Source: Elysia marginata (lineage: Eukaryota; Mollusca; Gastropoda; Plakobranchidae). From it: DNA of 20,543 nt. The notes under the pieces are model-generated. The model saw nothing but the letters and a program-made list of their open reading frames with translations. It did not search any database and had not been told where the DNA came from. The position numbers and the translations under genes are program-made. Shown here piece after piece: positions 19,892-20,543 of the stretch (positions are counted from its first letter, which is position 1; the number at the start of each line of letters is the position of its first letter). Where the stretch lies: assembly GCA_019649035.1 (NCBI GenBank), contig BMAT01010734.1, positions 82,022-102,564 of the forward strand, read 5' to 3'.

Positions 19892-20357
19892 CAGCGCAGT
19901 CCTGTTCAGATAAACCCTGTTTCAGGTGAATTTTCGGTTAAGATAAGCTTAACTTTTGTTTCCTTTTGATTTTTTTCTTCATAAGGTTACTGCTTGATAT
20001 AAACCTTGGATAGAATTAATTTTTTTAGTCAAGCCCAGATATAAACCTTGAATAGAATAAACTTTTTTTTAGTCCAGCCCAGATATGAACCTTGGATAGA
20101 ATAAACTTTTTAGTCAAGCCCAGATATAAACCTTGGATATAAAAAACTTTTTAGTTTAGCTAGATATAAACCTTGGATAGAATAAACTTTTTAGTCGGAC
20201 CCAGATATAAACTTTGGATGGAATAAACTTTTTAGTTGGACCCAGATATAAACCTTGGATAGAATAAACTTTTTTTAGTCCAGCCCAGATATAAACCTTG
20301 GATAGAATAAACTTTTTAGCCAGGCCCAGGGGGATTTATCTGAACAGGACTCCACTG
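19892..20357. mobile_element. TIR element with a tandem-repeat core, intron 14
   Basis: The left end CAGCGCAGTCCTGTTCAGAT (continuing AAACCC) and the right end on the other strand CAGTGGAGTCCTGTTCAGAT (continuing AAATCC) match at 23 of 26 positions. TA precedes the left end; the right flank is CA, so a TA duplication is possible but damaged. CAG-start ends with TA targets resemble pogo/Tigger-type Tc1-mariner elements. The interior is mostly a tandem array of about 41 bp, with no coding frame, so it is non-autonomous. Confidence 0.75.
19996..20330. repeat. 41-bp minisatellite inside the intron 14 TIR element, about 8 copies
   Basis: gatataaac and its variants recur at 19996, 20038, 20082, 20123, 20163, 20204, 20245 and 20288, with steps of 40 to 44 bases. 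Units read cagatataaaccttgg, atagaataaac, tttttagtc. The unit start resembles the inner end of the element's own TIR (cagataaaccctg). Confidence 0.92.
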
Positions 20358-20543
20358 CAGTCAGGGTGCGGGGTTAACCTCACCTGGTTGCGTCATAGCC
20401 TGGGTTGTGTCAAAAAGTTTATACCTTCCTTTTTGTCTTTAGGTAACTGTGTATTATCTGTATCAGTCTAATGATAAACCTATCATTTTGCATCTTATCT
20501 TAATATATAGCATTCTCTTGAAATACCGTCTCTGTCAATATGT

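Overview
The window looks like nuclear DNA from an invertebrate animal. It is AT-rich and intron-rich, with GT-AG introns, tRNA-derived SINEs, short inverted-repeat transposons (MITEs) and several minisatellites. There is no bacterial gene organisation. The only gene I can support is the 5' four-fifths of NADSYN1, the glutamine-dependent NAD+ synthetase, on the + strand. Its protein closely resembles animal NADSYN1. The repeat style suggests a mollusc, perhaps a gastropod, but that placement is an inference and not secure.

Layout: 1-5750 is gene-free 5' flank. It holds a CA/GA microsatellite, two possible degraded hammerhead-ribozyme-like motifs of the kind seen in Penelope-like elements, an 82-bp minisatellite (1388-1875), a tRNA-derived SINE head (about 2192-2265) and a tract rich in AGATCT/TCTAGA (2628-2830). 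From 6078 to 19809 I could join 14 coding exons with consistent reading phase. They encode residues 1-565 plus two bases of codon 566. Exons 1-8 carry the nitrilase-type glutaminase domain, with the Glu45/Lys114/Cys175 triad intact. Exons 10-14 carry the ATP-dependent synthetase domain with the P-loop SGGIDSS. The last roughly 140 residues lie beyond the right edge.

The introns hold most of the unusual material. Intron 1 has a 60-bp tandem duplication with CpG decay in one copy. Intron 2 has a minus-strand tRNA-SINE. Intron 5 has an inverted-repeat element of about 857 bp inserted in a 47-bp tandem repeat, so the empty site can be read. Intron 6 has a 279-bp hAT-like MITE with a 6-bp target duplication. 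Introns 9 and 10 have minisatellites that end close to the next exon. Intron 11 has a nested direct/inverted repeat and a relic duplicate of the start of exon 12. Intron 14 has a TIR element whose core is a tandem array of about 41 bp.

I found no new multi-gene system. The most interesting items are the exon-12 relic, the array-filled TIR element, the datable insertion in intron 5 and the candidate ribozyme motif.
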